Of a DNA stretch of 64,000 bases, positions 1 through 7,206 are shown in pieces. Position numbers and translations under genes: made by a program. The notes under the pieces are model-generated. The model made no database searches and was not told the origin of the DNA. It saw only the letters and a list, made by a program, of their open reading frames with translations. How positions within the stretch are numbered: position 1 is the first letter of the stretch; each line of letters starts with the position of its first letter. The DNA comes from Verrucomicrobiota bacterium (GTDB lineage: Bacteria; Chlamydiota; Chlamydiia; Chlamydiales; SM23-39). Location: the NCBI GenBank assembly GCA_018968815.1, contig JAGWZL010000007.1, positions 1 through 64,000 on the forward strand. Direction: 5' to 3'.

Positions 1-229
1 GGTGGGGCCCCGTTTCGGGGTGCCTCCGAGGCGCAGCCCGCCGCCGCTACGACAAAGCGAAATCGCAGCGCAGGCGAAGCCCCGCTTTGCGGGGCGATGG
101 GGGTAGTGCTGCGCACACCCCCTCGCCGAGCACGCGATTTAGCGAAGTCGTAGTTAGGCGCAAGGGGGCAGCGGGGGACAAGGACGGATCGGGGGCCCCA
201 CGTCAGTGGGGCGATCCGCTTTGTCCCCG
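1..229. repeat. GC-rich hairpin-dense non-coding region
   Basis: No coding sequence is seen in the first 320 bases. Positions 79-95 form a 7-bp hairpin with a TTT loop. Positions 174-228 form a long interrupted hairpin: an 8-bp outer stem (174-181 with 221-228), a middle stem (185-190 with 213-218) and a 7-bp inner stem (195-201 with 206-212) around a GTCA loop. The opening bases 8-20 also fold (CCCCG TTT CGGGG). The region is much richer in GC than the genes around it. It may be a mobile palindromic repeat or the termination region of an upstream gene outside the window. No T-tract follows, so a simple intrinsic terminator is unlikely. Confidence 0.6.
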
Positions 230-338
230 ACATGTCTATCTATCAAATAATCCCTCCTTATAACCATCCCCCTCATGAAAGTGGGGTAAGTAGATTTTTT
301 CTTTACAACCGCTACGCAGAGTGCTACCTTTTTTGAAA

Positions 339-1496
339 ATGATGAGATGTGTTCTGTTGTTCTGCTCCCTTGCGGCTACACTGATGGGTTGGCCCTATAC
401 CACTCAGCCAACACCCTGCCCCTGCCCACCTTCACCACCACCCGCTTGCTGCGACCCAAGAGCCACTTTATCCACAGCCATGCCGTGCAATGGATGTAAG
501 GACCTGTATGTCGCAGCCTCCTTCCTTCTGTGGCAAGCCAAAATGTGGGGCCTCGAATTCGGCGCCAAATCATTCCTGCCCAATGTACCAGGCTCGACCA
601 CACAAACATTTCACGAAAAACTCTATGTCCCCGATTTCGCTTGGAAACCAGGCTTTCGACTCAGCGTGGGAGGCTATCTGCCACACGACGCATGGGACAT
701 CCGAGCCAGCTGGACCATCTATCGCGACGAATGCACCAGCTTGAAAAAACGCTTCCAACAAGTGCTCGTACCCCCAGGCATCGGCGTCATGCCCTTGTGG
801 CAATACCCCTTCTTGCAAATCTCCGGCGATAATACAGGCAATCCAATCCGCTATAGCAACGCGTTTGGCAATTGGAAAATGCATCTCGACTCCATCGATC
901 TAGAATTAGGCAGAAGCTTCTTTCCTGAACAATCCATTCCCATGCGACTCCTCATGGGCGCTAAGCTCACCTTCATGCGACAAAAATATGTCGCCGAATA
1001 CGACGGCGGAACAACCATCCTCGCCACATTGCCTCAAGGAGGAGCCCCCTCCTTGTTCCAATACGTCTCCAGCCAATTTCAACTCCGATCGCACCAGTGG
1101 GGCATCGGTCCCCGCTTAGGAATCGAGTCGCGCTGGAACATGCTCTGGGGATTTAATCTCATCGGAAACGGCGCATGCTCCGTTCTCTGCTCCTTCTTTG
1201 ACCTGCACTCCAAATTCGAAGATATCATCCAACCCACAGGTCAATGCACCATGAGCCGCTCAGAAAAATTCCACGAGCTCACACCCATCCTAGAAGCCAT
1301 GCTCGGTCTCGATTGGGGTACCTGCTTTTGCAACGGACTCTATTTCGGCGCGCAAATCGGATATGAATGGCAATATTGGTGGGCCGCTAACCACGCAAGA
1401 CGTAATTACGTGCAAACCCTCCCAGGAGATACAATCGACATGCGCGGAGAATTACAGATGCACGGACTCAACGCAAAAGTGTTATTTGAATATTGA
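339..1496 (+). CDS. MOMP-like outer membrane beta-barrel protein, copy 1
   Basis: Predicted outer-membrane porin of the chlamydial MOMP-like (Lpg1974-type) family. From the ATG at 339 (385 aa) it has a hydrophobic signal peptide (MMRCVLLFCSLAATLMG) followed by a Cys- and Pro-rich mature N terminus. The rest alternates short polar and aromatic segments as expected for beta strands, with the family-like blocks HDAWDIRASWTIY (early) and GIGPRLGIESRW (late) that recur in the next two genes. A GTG at 321 and an ATG at 342 are alternative starts. No Shine-Dalgarno site decides between them. First of three tandem paralogues on the same strand with gaps of 1-6 bases, so probably one transcript. Function as a porin is inferred from family resemblance. 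Confidence 0.75.
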   Translation: MMRCVLLFCSLAATLMGWPYTTQPTPCPCPPSPPPACCDPRATLSTAMPCNGCKDLYVAASFLLWQAKMWGLEFGAKSFLPNVPGSTTQTFHEKLYVPDFAWKPGFRLSVGGYLPHDAWDIRASWTIYRDECTSLKKRFQQVLVPPGIGVMPLWQYPFLQISGDNTGNPIRYSNAFGNWKMHLDSIDLELGRSFFPEQSIPMRLLMGAKLTFMRQKYVAEYDGGTTILATLPQGGAPSLFQYVSSQFQLRSHQWGIGPRLGIESRWNMLWGFNLIGNGACSVLCSFFDLHSKFEDIIQPTGQCTMSRSEKFHELTPILEAMLGLDWGTCFCNGLYFGAQIGYEWQYWWAANHARRNYVQTLPGDTIDMRGELQMHGLNAKVLFEY

Positions 1497-1502
1497 GGAC
1501 AG

Positions 1503-2498
1503 ATGAAATGGCTTTTAATGGTCTTCGCTTCCACATTGCTCGCAGCAGATTGCTGTTCTCCCTGCGCAGAAGGTAGATTATTCCCCACCGCCCCTTGCCA
1601 TTCATGCGGGACAGTGTGGACTGCAGATATCAGCTTTTTGGCCTGGCAAGCCCTTGAAGAAGGTCTCGAATTTACCCTAAACAACACGCCAAGCCCCCTG
1701 CCCAGCAATATCAATGTAAATGGAAAACTCATCGCTCCCCACTTTCCATGGGAACCCGCTTTCAAAGTCGATCTCGGAGCCATGTTCCCACAAAGAGCAT
1801 GGGATGCGCAATTTCGATGGACCTATTTTCACACCAACCCCTCCCGCTCCATCCATGGCAGCCTTATCCCCCTCTGGGCCTTCCCCGATACCGCCTCTTC
1901 CACCTTTACATCCGCCCGAAGCCACCTCGTCCTCAACTTCAATAGCCTCGACATCGAAGTGGGCTACCACCCCTACCTCACACCCGCTCTGTCAATCCGT
2001 TACCTGGTCGGCTTAAAAGTAGTCGGCGTCTCTCAAACCTACCATGTGCACTACGCAGGCGGCACACCCGTTCTCAATGCAAGCACCGCGCTTACCAATA
2101 ACGCCATTGGCGCCGGACCACGCCTCGGATTTATCTCCCAGTGGCGGCTAGGACAAGGATTTTCCCTCTTGGGCGCCATCGCCGGCTCTTTGCCTTTGTG
2201 GCATTACCGCATGGAACGACATGATCATGACCCCAATCTCACCTACGCCCTCTTTCGCGATCGATTTTGGACCTTTCGCTCCATTCTCGAAACCACCATT
2301 GGCTTCGGTTGGAACACCTGTTTAGGCTGCAGAGGGCAATTTCCATTGGGTCTCAATCTCAACTACGAATTACAATATTATGCAGAACAAAACATGATGC
2401 CCATGCTGGTCAATCCAGGCGTCCTAAGCTACGGCTATATGCCCCGTGGAGATCTCATGCTGCATGGCGCTACCTTCACCATTCACTGCGGGTTTTAG
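1503..2498 (+). CDS. MOMP-like outer membrane beta-barrel protein, copy 2
   Basis: 331 aa, second member of the tandem porin array. It starts with a typical signal peptide (MKWLLMVFASTLLAADC) just after a GAGG ribosome site. It repeats the same ordered blocks as its neighbours: an N-terminal Cys-rich segment, a WxADxSFLxWQ-like first strand, RAWDAQFRWTYF, a region ending in YLVGLKVVG, then GAGPRLGFISQW and a C-terminal strand ending in an aromatic residue (GF), which is usual for outer-membrane barrels. It is about 50 residues shorter than copy 1, mainly in the loops. Divergence among the three copies suggests old duplications rather than recent ones. Confidence 0.75.
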   Translation: MKWLLMVFASTLLAADCCSPCAEGRLFPTAPCHSCGTVWTADISFLAWQALEEGLEFTLNNTPSPLPSNINVNGKLIAPHFPWEPAFKVDLGAMFPQRAWDAQFRWTYFHTNPSRSIHGSLIPLWAFPDTASSTFTSARSHLVLNFNSLDIEVGYHPYLTPALSIRYLVGLKVVGVSQTYHVHYAGGTPVLNASTALTNNAIGAGPRLGFISQWRLGQGFSLLGAIAGSLPLWHYRMERHDHDPNLTYALFRDRFWTFRSILETTIGFGWNTCLGCRGQFPLGLNLNYELQYYAEQNMMPMLVNPGVLSYGYMPRGDLMLHGATFTIHCGF

Positions 2499-2499
2499 A

Positions 2500-3537
2500 A
2501 TGAAGATATTCTGGTTTCTTATCGCCTCTACTCTCATCGCTCAATGCCCACCCATAGACACCTGCGTTCCGCAAACTTGCGCCTACCTGCCCGCCAATCC
2601 GTTGCCCGGAAGAGGGTATGGCTGGATCGATTTTCTGTATTGGGAAGGGATCGAGCGCGGACTCGAATACGCAATGCAAAATCAGGGCACCGCATTGGAT
2701 CAAAATCTGCACCTGCATGAGCCCGAGTTCGGTTTCCATCCCGCCTTTCGACTCGGAGCCGGATATCACTTATCTCACGACTCCTGGGACCTGGAAGCCT
2801 TTTGGACCCGCTACACGCATCACACCTCCAACCAAACCAGCCAAAGCATCTTTTCGATCTGGACCTGCGCGTCGGCCTTTCAAAACAATGCCTTCTTGTC
2901 CCTTTGGGGAAACGCTTCGGCAAAATGGCATTTGCACGCCAACTGCATTGACCTAGCGCTGAAAAACCGCCTCTTTATGACACCCGCCCTCTCCTTAGAA
3001 CCCAGCTTCGGCTTGAAACTCGCCCTCTTGCAACAACGCTACGCCGTACAATACGCCAACGGCAACACATCGCTCACTTCAAGCCTGCAATCCATCCATT
3101 TCATCTCCTCCAGTATATCCATGAATAACCGCTCTCTGAATGTGGGCCCCGCCGCCTCCATTTTGACAAAATGGAACGTCTGGAATACCCTGAATCTGCT
3201 CGCCTCGCTGTCCGGTTCCCTCTTCGCAAGTCGCTTTTCCGTATCGCGCCACGAATTCGACGTTTCTTTCACAAATGCGGTCCAATTGGATTCACTCATT
3301 GAAAAAGAAAGCTATTGGACACTCAGACCCCAAGCAGCAGCCACCTTCGGCCTCGGTTGGAGCCATTGCTTCAGATCCCTCTATCTCGGTTTAAGCGCCT
3401 CCTATGAAGCACAAGTATTTTGGAAGCAAAATATGCTCTACCGCTTCATCGACCAAACCAATGCCGCCATGATCGCCCCCACCCAAGGCCACCTCTTCTT
3501 CCACGGACTCACAGTGGATCTGTTTGCCGATTTTTAA
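2500..3537 (+). CDS. MOMP-like outer membrane beta-barrel protein, copy 3
   Basis: 345 aa, third tandem paralogue. The reading frame is open upstream to 2446, but the ATG at 2500 begins a proper signal peptide (MKIFWFLIASTLIAQC) one base after the previous stop, so that start is chosen. Shared blocks are YGWIDFLYWEGIERGLEYA, HDSWDLEAFWTRY, NVGPAASILTKW and a terminal aromatic residue (ADF) typical of barrel proteins. Its stop overlaps by four bases the stop region of the convergent gene on the minus strand. As with its neighbours, a porin or adhesin role at the outer membrane is inferred from the family. Confidence 0.75.
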   Translation: MKIFWFLIASTLIAQCPPIDTCVPQTCAYLPANPLPGRGYGWIDFLYWEGIERGLEYAMQNQGTALDQNLHLHEPEFGFHPAFRLGAGYHLSHDSWDLEAFWTRYTHHTSNQTSQSIFSIWTCASAFQNNAFLSLWGNASAKWHLHANCIDLALKNRLFMTPALSLEPSFGLKLALLQQRYAVQYANGNTSLTSSLQSIHFISSSISMNNRSLNVGPAASILTKWNVWNTLNLLASLSGSLFASRFSVSRHEFDVSFTNAVQLDSLIEKESYWTLRPQAAATFGLGWSHCFRSLYLGLSASYEAQVFWKQNMLYRFIDQTNAAMIAPTQGHLFFHGLTVDLFADF

Positions 3538-4556
3538 TCATCCGCGTTCTCTGGGTTTACAAAAGACACGCGTGGGAGATGTGGGGCGCGTGGGAGATGT
3601 GGGGGAGGGGACCGCCTGGGTAAGTAGCGCAACACGAGTTTACAGATTTCCGTGCTGGTTGAATCGTTCTTCGTCTTCGCGATCTGTTGAGCCTTGTCAT
3701 GATCTACAACCATCACTGGAGCGCCAGCTTTTAACATGGCTTCCAATAACTCCTTATCTTGGCATTCAATGGCACAACGAACGAAACTCCTCGCGTGCGT
3801 TAATAACCCATGGTCCCAAATGGGTTTTGCGACTTCTGTGAAAGGAATCTGAGAGATCCAGAATAACAATGATGCACGAATTTGGTCTTTACGCGACTCA
3901 TTTGGATTGTCTTGGGGAATCCTATGGAGTGGCCAGTGCGCATTGGGACAGCACTCATTAGAAACAGTATGGAGTTGCCAGTACGCTTCGACGAGCGTGG
4001 ATAAATACCCTTTTAGTGTCTCTGTTTGCTGCGACTCTTCCAGCTTCCAAGGCTGCACCGCGAACACTGCCTTTAGGGCCGCCACATTAATCACATTGAC
4101 CCCATCCTTATGTGAAAGTAACGCCATCCCGAACTCCTTGGGAAATGAATACTGCTTCTGCATTAACAATTCGAAAAGCGCATCATTGAAATTGCAAAAA
4201 CGGACTGTATACTTCTTTGGAAGAGAAGAAACGCTCATCGTGTTCCGTATGCCAGGCAACAAGAAGTGCCACGTATCCTGTTCCAAGGCAACGACACCCG
4301 CTTCATGAAGGATCCCGAAAATCTCTTGGTTAAAGCATGTAAACACTGCCGATGCTACTGTGGGATCATTCGGCGGCATTTCAATCTCTACGAGTTTCCG
4401 TACTGCTTGCACATCTTGTTCACGAATCGCGTCTTGCAAAGCTTCTGATACAGTCCGACCGGCCAGGAGCGTGCTCAGATCGTCCACGCTCGTTTTTGAA
4501 AAATGAGGAGGTTGTTTAGGGATGCCGGGTAAAGGTCCCACGCCGATCACGCTCAT
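3534..4556 (-). CDS. Unrecognised protein with weak ankyrin-like helical repeats
   Basis: 340 aa, not assigned to a family. An AAGGAG ribosome site seven bases before the ATG at 4556 supports the start. The N-terminal third (residues about 28-80) and the C-terminal part (residues about 255-310) contain helix pairs that look like degenerate ankyrin units, for example ALQDAIREQDVQAVRKLVE and DKELLEAMLKAGAP. No signal peptide or membrane segment is seen. The last residues carry two identical copies of an 18-base tandem repeat (3569-3604), giving a repeated HLPRAP-type tail. It is convergent with the porin array. A host-directed or protein-binding role is possible but only a guess. Confidence 0.6.
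   Translation of the reverse strand: MSVIGVGPLPGIPKQPPHFSKTSVDDLSTLLAGRTVSEALQDAIREQDVQAVRKLVEIEMPPNDPTVASAVFTCFNQEIFGILHEAGVVALEQDTWHFLLPGIRNTMSVSSLPKKYTVRFCNFNDALFELLMQKQYSFPKEFGMALLSHKDGVNVINVAALKAVFAVQPWKLEESQQTETLKGYLSTLVEAYWQLHTVSNECCPNAHWPLHRIPQDNPNESRKDQIRASLLFWISQIPFTEVAKPIWDHGLLTHARSFVRCAIECQDKELLEAMLKAGAPVMVVDHDKAQQIAKTKNDSTSTEICKLVLRYLPRRSPPPHLPRAPHLPRVSFVNPENADD
3569..3604. repeat. 18-bp tandem repeat, two perfect copies
   Basis: The 18-mer CGCGTGGGAGATGTGGGG occurs at 3569-3586 and again immediately at 3587-3604, followed by further G-rich sequence. It lies within the 3-prime end of the minus-strand gene ending at 3534 and encodes its Pro/His/Arg-rich tail. The unit is a multiple of three, so copy-number change would keep the frame. 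Confidence 0.85.
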
Positions 4557-4683
4557 ATTGTGGCTCCTTGCAATTTGATCTGCCTAAAAAAACGACGAAA
4601 TCCGAATCCGTCCGTTAAAAATCTCTAAGATGATCAATAATTCGTCTATTTTTTGTCTAGTACCCTTATTTTTAACCACCTTC

Positions 4684-5682
4684 TCAATCGCCCACCTCAA
4701 AGTCTTGGAGGATGAGCTCTTTGAGCATCTCAATCGGCTGAGATTCAATGTTGAGCCAGCGAAACAGCGGCTCCTTGCGAAACCAAGTAAATTGACGCTT
4801 AGAATATTGACGAGAAGCCTTCTTGAAAGAAGCAATAAATGCCCTGTGATCTTCCGGCGTTTGAGGCGAAGATAAATACTCCAACGCCTGCCGATATCCA
4901 ATCGCTTGCGATGCTGTAGGATTGTTGCGCAACCCCTCCTTCTCAAGCGCCTTCACCTCATCCAAAAGCCCTTTTTGCACCATCTCCTCGCAGCGCTTCT
5001 CAATCCGCGCATAGAGCGTCTCCTTCGGATAATACAGAAACCAACACCGAAAATCATACTCCTGCTCCAACTTCTGCGGCTTCGGAAAATCACTCACCCG
5101 CTTCTCCGAAAGAGCCATGATCTCAAGCGCACGGATAATTTTATGCCGGTCACACTCAGAGATCGTCGCCGCATAATGGGGATCAAACATTTGCAAACGC
5201 TCGTACAAAACCTCAGGCCCTAAATCGCGCATCTGCTTCTCTAACTGCTCCCGCACCTCAGGATTCGACGGCGGCCCCTGCGGCGGACCATACAGCAAAG
5301 CATGAATATAAAAACCCGACCCACCCACGACAATCGGAACGTTCTCACGCGCAAGAATCTCCCGAAACGCCTCCTGCACATGTTTGTAAAATTCGGCGAC
5401 ATTGAAAATCGAGCGCAAATCGCAAATGTCCACAAGATGATGCGTAATGGCTGCACGCTCCTCCGGAAGAGCCTTCGCCGTGCCAATATCCATCCCCCGA
5501 TACACTTGCATTGAATCGGCTGAAATGATTTCGCCCCCTAAAGCCGCCGCCAATGACAGAGATAACGCCGTCTTGCCAGCCCCCGTCGGACCCGCTATGA
5601 CAAGCACCCGCTTCTTCCTCCCCCTCGGAGGAACCTTCTGCTTCTGAGGAATGGGTTTGCGAATTAATAAAGCTTCTTTCAC
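4684..5682 (-). CDS. miaA: tRNA dimethylallyltransferase MiaA
   Basis: Transfers the dimethylallyl group to N6 of adenosine 37 in tRNAs that read UNN codons. The P-loop GPTGAGKT lies at residues 31-38. It is followed by the family sequences ISADSMQVYRGMDIGTAK, HHLVDI and VVGGSGFYIHALLYG, all characteristic of MiaA. The frame is open to 5718, but a GTG at 5682 overlaps the upstream stop as GTGA, which suggests translational coupling and gives 332 aa, close to the usual length. An N-terminal basic extension of about 24 residues precedes the first strand. miaA next to an rsbV-type gene matches the chlamydial order. Confidence 0.93.
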   Translation of the reverse strand: MKEALLIRKPIPQKQKVPPRGRKKRVLVIAGPTGAGKTALSLSLAAALGGEIISADSMQVYRGMDIGTAKALPEERAAITHHLVDICDLRSIFNVAEFYKHVQEAFREILARENVPIVVGGSGFYIHALLYGPPQGPPSNPEVREQLEKQMRDLGPEVLYERLQMFDPHYAATISECDRHKIIRALEIMALSEKRVSDFPKPQKLEQEYDFRCWFLYYPKETLYARIEKRCEEMVQKGLLDEVKALEKEGLRNNPTASQAIGYRQALEYLSSPQTPEDHRAFIASFKKASRQYSKRQFTWFRKEPLFRWLNIESQPIEMLKELILQDFEVGD

Positions 5683-6026
5683 TTGTGAAACTGCAACGCT
5701 TCCTTCTCCGAAGAACAAATGCGCAAAATTTTGTCGAATCCTGCCATCTTGATCACTTCGCTCACCTCATCCGTCAGCGCAAATAAGATCAGTTCCCCTT
5801 TTTTCGAAGTCAGCTTCTTCTGAGCCGCCAAAAGAACGCGCATCCCCGCAGAACTCAAATAATCAATCCGAGAAAAATCAAGCAGTAAATGCGTATGCTC
5901 TTCCGCAATCAAACCGCTTAACTTCCTCTCCAATAAGGGCGATGAGGCCACATCGAGTCTCCCGCTAAGCCGCACAATCACCCTGTGCTCAATCTCTTCT
6001 AAGTCTATGCGCAGCCCTACGCCCAT
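5679..6026 (-). CDS. rsbV: STAS-domain anti-sigma factor antagonist (RsbV type)
   Basis: 115 aa, a single STAS domain. The motif IDYLSSAGMRVLLAAQKK contains the serine (Ser58 or Ser59) that the partner switch kinase phosphorylates in SpoIIAA/RsbV proteins. In chlamydiae, RsbV proteins bind RsbW and take part in a partner-switching pathway thought to link metabolism or membrane signals to a sigma factor. No RsbW or RsbU is seen in this window. The gene sits between the KH gene and miaA and overlaps the miaA start. The numbering of chlamydial paralogues (RsbV1/RsbV2) cannot be decided from sequence alone, although the position next to miaA matches the CT765-like copy. Confidence 0.85.
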   Translation of the reverse strand: MGVGLRIDLEEIEHRVIVRLSGRLDVASSPLLERKLSGLIAEEHTHLLLDFSRIDYLSSAGMRVLLAAQKKLTSKKGELILFALTDEVSEVIKMAGFDKILRICSSEKEALQFHK

Positions 6027-6038
6027 AATCCATCCTTT

Positions 6039-6269
6039 TTACTGGATAATTTCTAAATGAATGCGACGGCCTAAACGGGCCCCAATCGTCATCGCAAGCG
6101 TCCTCAAGGAACGGATCACATTCCCCTTGCGCCCCACAACCTTCCCCACATCCTCAGGAGCCACGCGGATCTCAATCAAAAGACCGCTCTGACCCTCCAT
6201 TGAACGGATGTCTACTTTTTCAGGGACATTCACCATATTTTTGACTAGATAGGCAATAAATTCTTCCAT
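6039..6269 (-). CDS. khpA: KH-domain RNA-binding protein (KhpA/YlqC family)
   Basis: 76 aa, a stand-alone type II KH domain with the GxxG loop GRKG at residues 46-49 inside VGKVVGRKGNVIRSLRTLA. This family binds RNA, often with KhpB/Jag, and affects translation and cell-envelope synthesis in Gram-positive bacteria. Its role in chlamydiae is not established here. An AAGGAG site seven bases before the ATG and a promoter at 6297-6325 indicate that it begins a transcript with rsbV and miaA. Confidence 0.85.
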   Translation of the reverse strand: MEEFIAYLVKNMVNVPEKVDIRSMEGQSGLLIEIRVAPEDVGKVVGRKGNVIRSLRTLAMTIGARLGRRIHLEIIQ

Positions 6270-6296
6270 AGGTTTACTCCTTAAAGACTGTCGTTG

Positions 6297-6325
6297 AGTG
6301 TAAAAAATGGTCCCTTTGAATGCAA
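6297..6325 (-). promoter_or_regulatory. Probable sigma-66/70-type promoter for khpA-rsbV-miaA
   Basis: On the minus strand a TTGCAT box (6320-6325) is followed after 17 bases by TACACT (6297-6302). The khpA start codon is about 27 bases downstream with a good ribosome site between. Both boxes match the housekeeping consensus reasonably well. No experimental support. Confidence 0.55.
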
Positions 6326-6340
6326 TTTTTTAAATATCTT

Positions 6341-7192
6341 TTAACTCTTTTCCACAAAAGCTAGTTGCGGGATCCTCAGGTCAATGATCCGAGGAGCAAA
6401 CCGCCCCCCCACCTGAATGGTCGCCAACTGCCGCTTATAATCTTCCATCATCGAACGGCGTAAACTAAAAAAATGGCCCAACTGCTGCTGATAATCCTTC
6501 GGCGCAAGCCGCAAGATTTTAGGAAACACACAGACCAGTTCCCCCGCCCCTTTGCGCAGAGTGACCTCCTCCTCCGTAATCACCACAACCTCCCGCATCC
6601 CCAAGCTCGGCGCAAACGCATTCGACACATCAATCCGCTGGATGATCAGCCCCTCCGTCCATGGAGCCTTCTCCAAAAATTGAAAAATCTCCATGGCCAA
6701 AGAAAAGGCCGGCCCCTCCACCCGCCACCCCTCAATCGACGGAGACCCCAAATAAATCTCAGGCATCCTCTTAGGCGATAAAAATGGGGCCACAGGAAAA
6801 ACATGCCCCTTTGCATCGACCGCCGTATTCTTAAAATCGGCCAGCCACGCCACAGGCTTGCGCACCTCATAATCGATATACAGCGTGGAGGGAGGCATCC
6901 GCTTCACCTTCGCATCCGCAATGAGAGGGGAACTTTTCAGCGCCTTCTCCGCTTGTTGCACATTCAAGGCGTACAACTGCTGCGGCTGATCCGAAGAAAG
7001 ACCCAGCAGCTCGGCTAAATATAAAGTTTTGAGAGCCTCTTTTTCAGGACCCGTCTGGATGATCGCTCGAATTTGATACTTTTCTGAGCGCAGCCTCTCA
7101 TGCCGTAACTTGTTCCAAAAATGGATCCCGGTCAACCCGATGATCAATGTCGCACAGCACGAACCCACAAGACAAAAAAGGGCCTGCCTCAT
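6341..7192 (-). CDS. ftsQ: Cell division protein FtsQ-like (POTRA domain)
   Basis: 283 aa from the ATG at 7192, which has an AAGGG site upstream; a coupled GTG at 7210 is the alternative. One N-terminal membrane segment (ALFCLVGSCCATLIIGLTGI) is followed by a FtsQ/POTRA-like domain in which NVQQAEKALKSSPLIADAKV and PSTLYIDYEVRKPVAWL resemble the family, then a beta domain. FtsQ normally links divisome proteins in the periplasm. Chlamydiae lack FtsZ but keep several septal peptidoglycan proteins, and the position directly after murC-ddl supports the assignment. Sequence conservation of FtsQ is low, so the call rests on architecture and context. Confidence 0.75.
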   Translation of the reverse strand: MRQALFCLVGSCCATLIIGLTGIHFWNKLRHERLRSEKYQIRAIIQTGPEKEALKTLYLAELLGLSSDQPQQLYALNVQQAEKALKSSPLIADAKVKRMPPSTLYIDYEVRKPVAWLADFKNTAVDAKGHVFPVAPFLSPKRMPEIYLGSPSIEGWRVEGPAFSLAMEIFQFLEKAPWTEGLIIQRIDVSNAFAPSLGMREVVVITEEEVTLRKGAGELVCVFPKILRLAPKDYQQQLGHFFSLRRSMMEDYKRQLATIQVGGRFAPRIIDLRIPQLAFVEKS

Positions 7193-7206
7193 GGTCCAGT
7201 CGCCCT

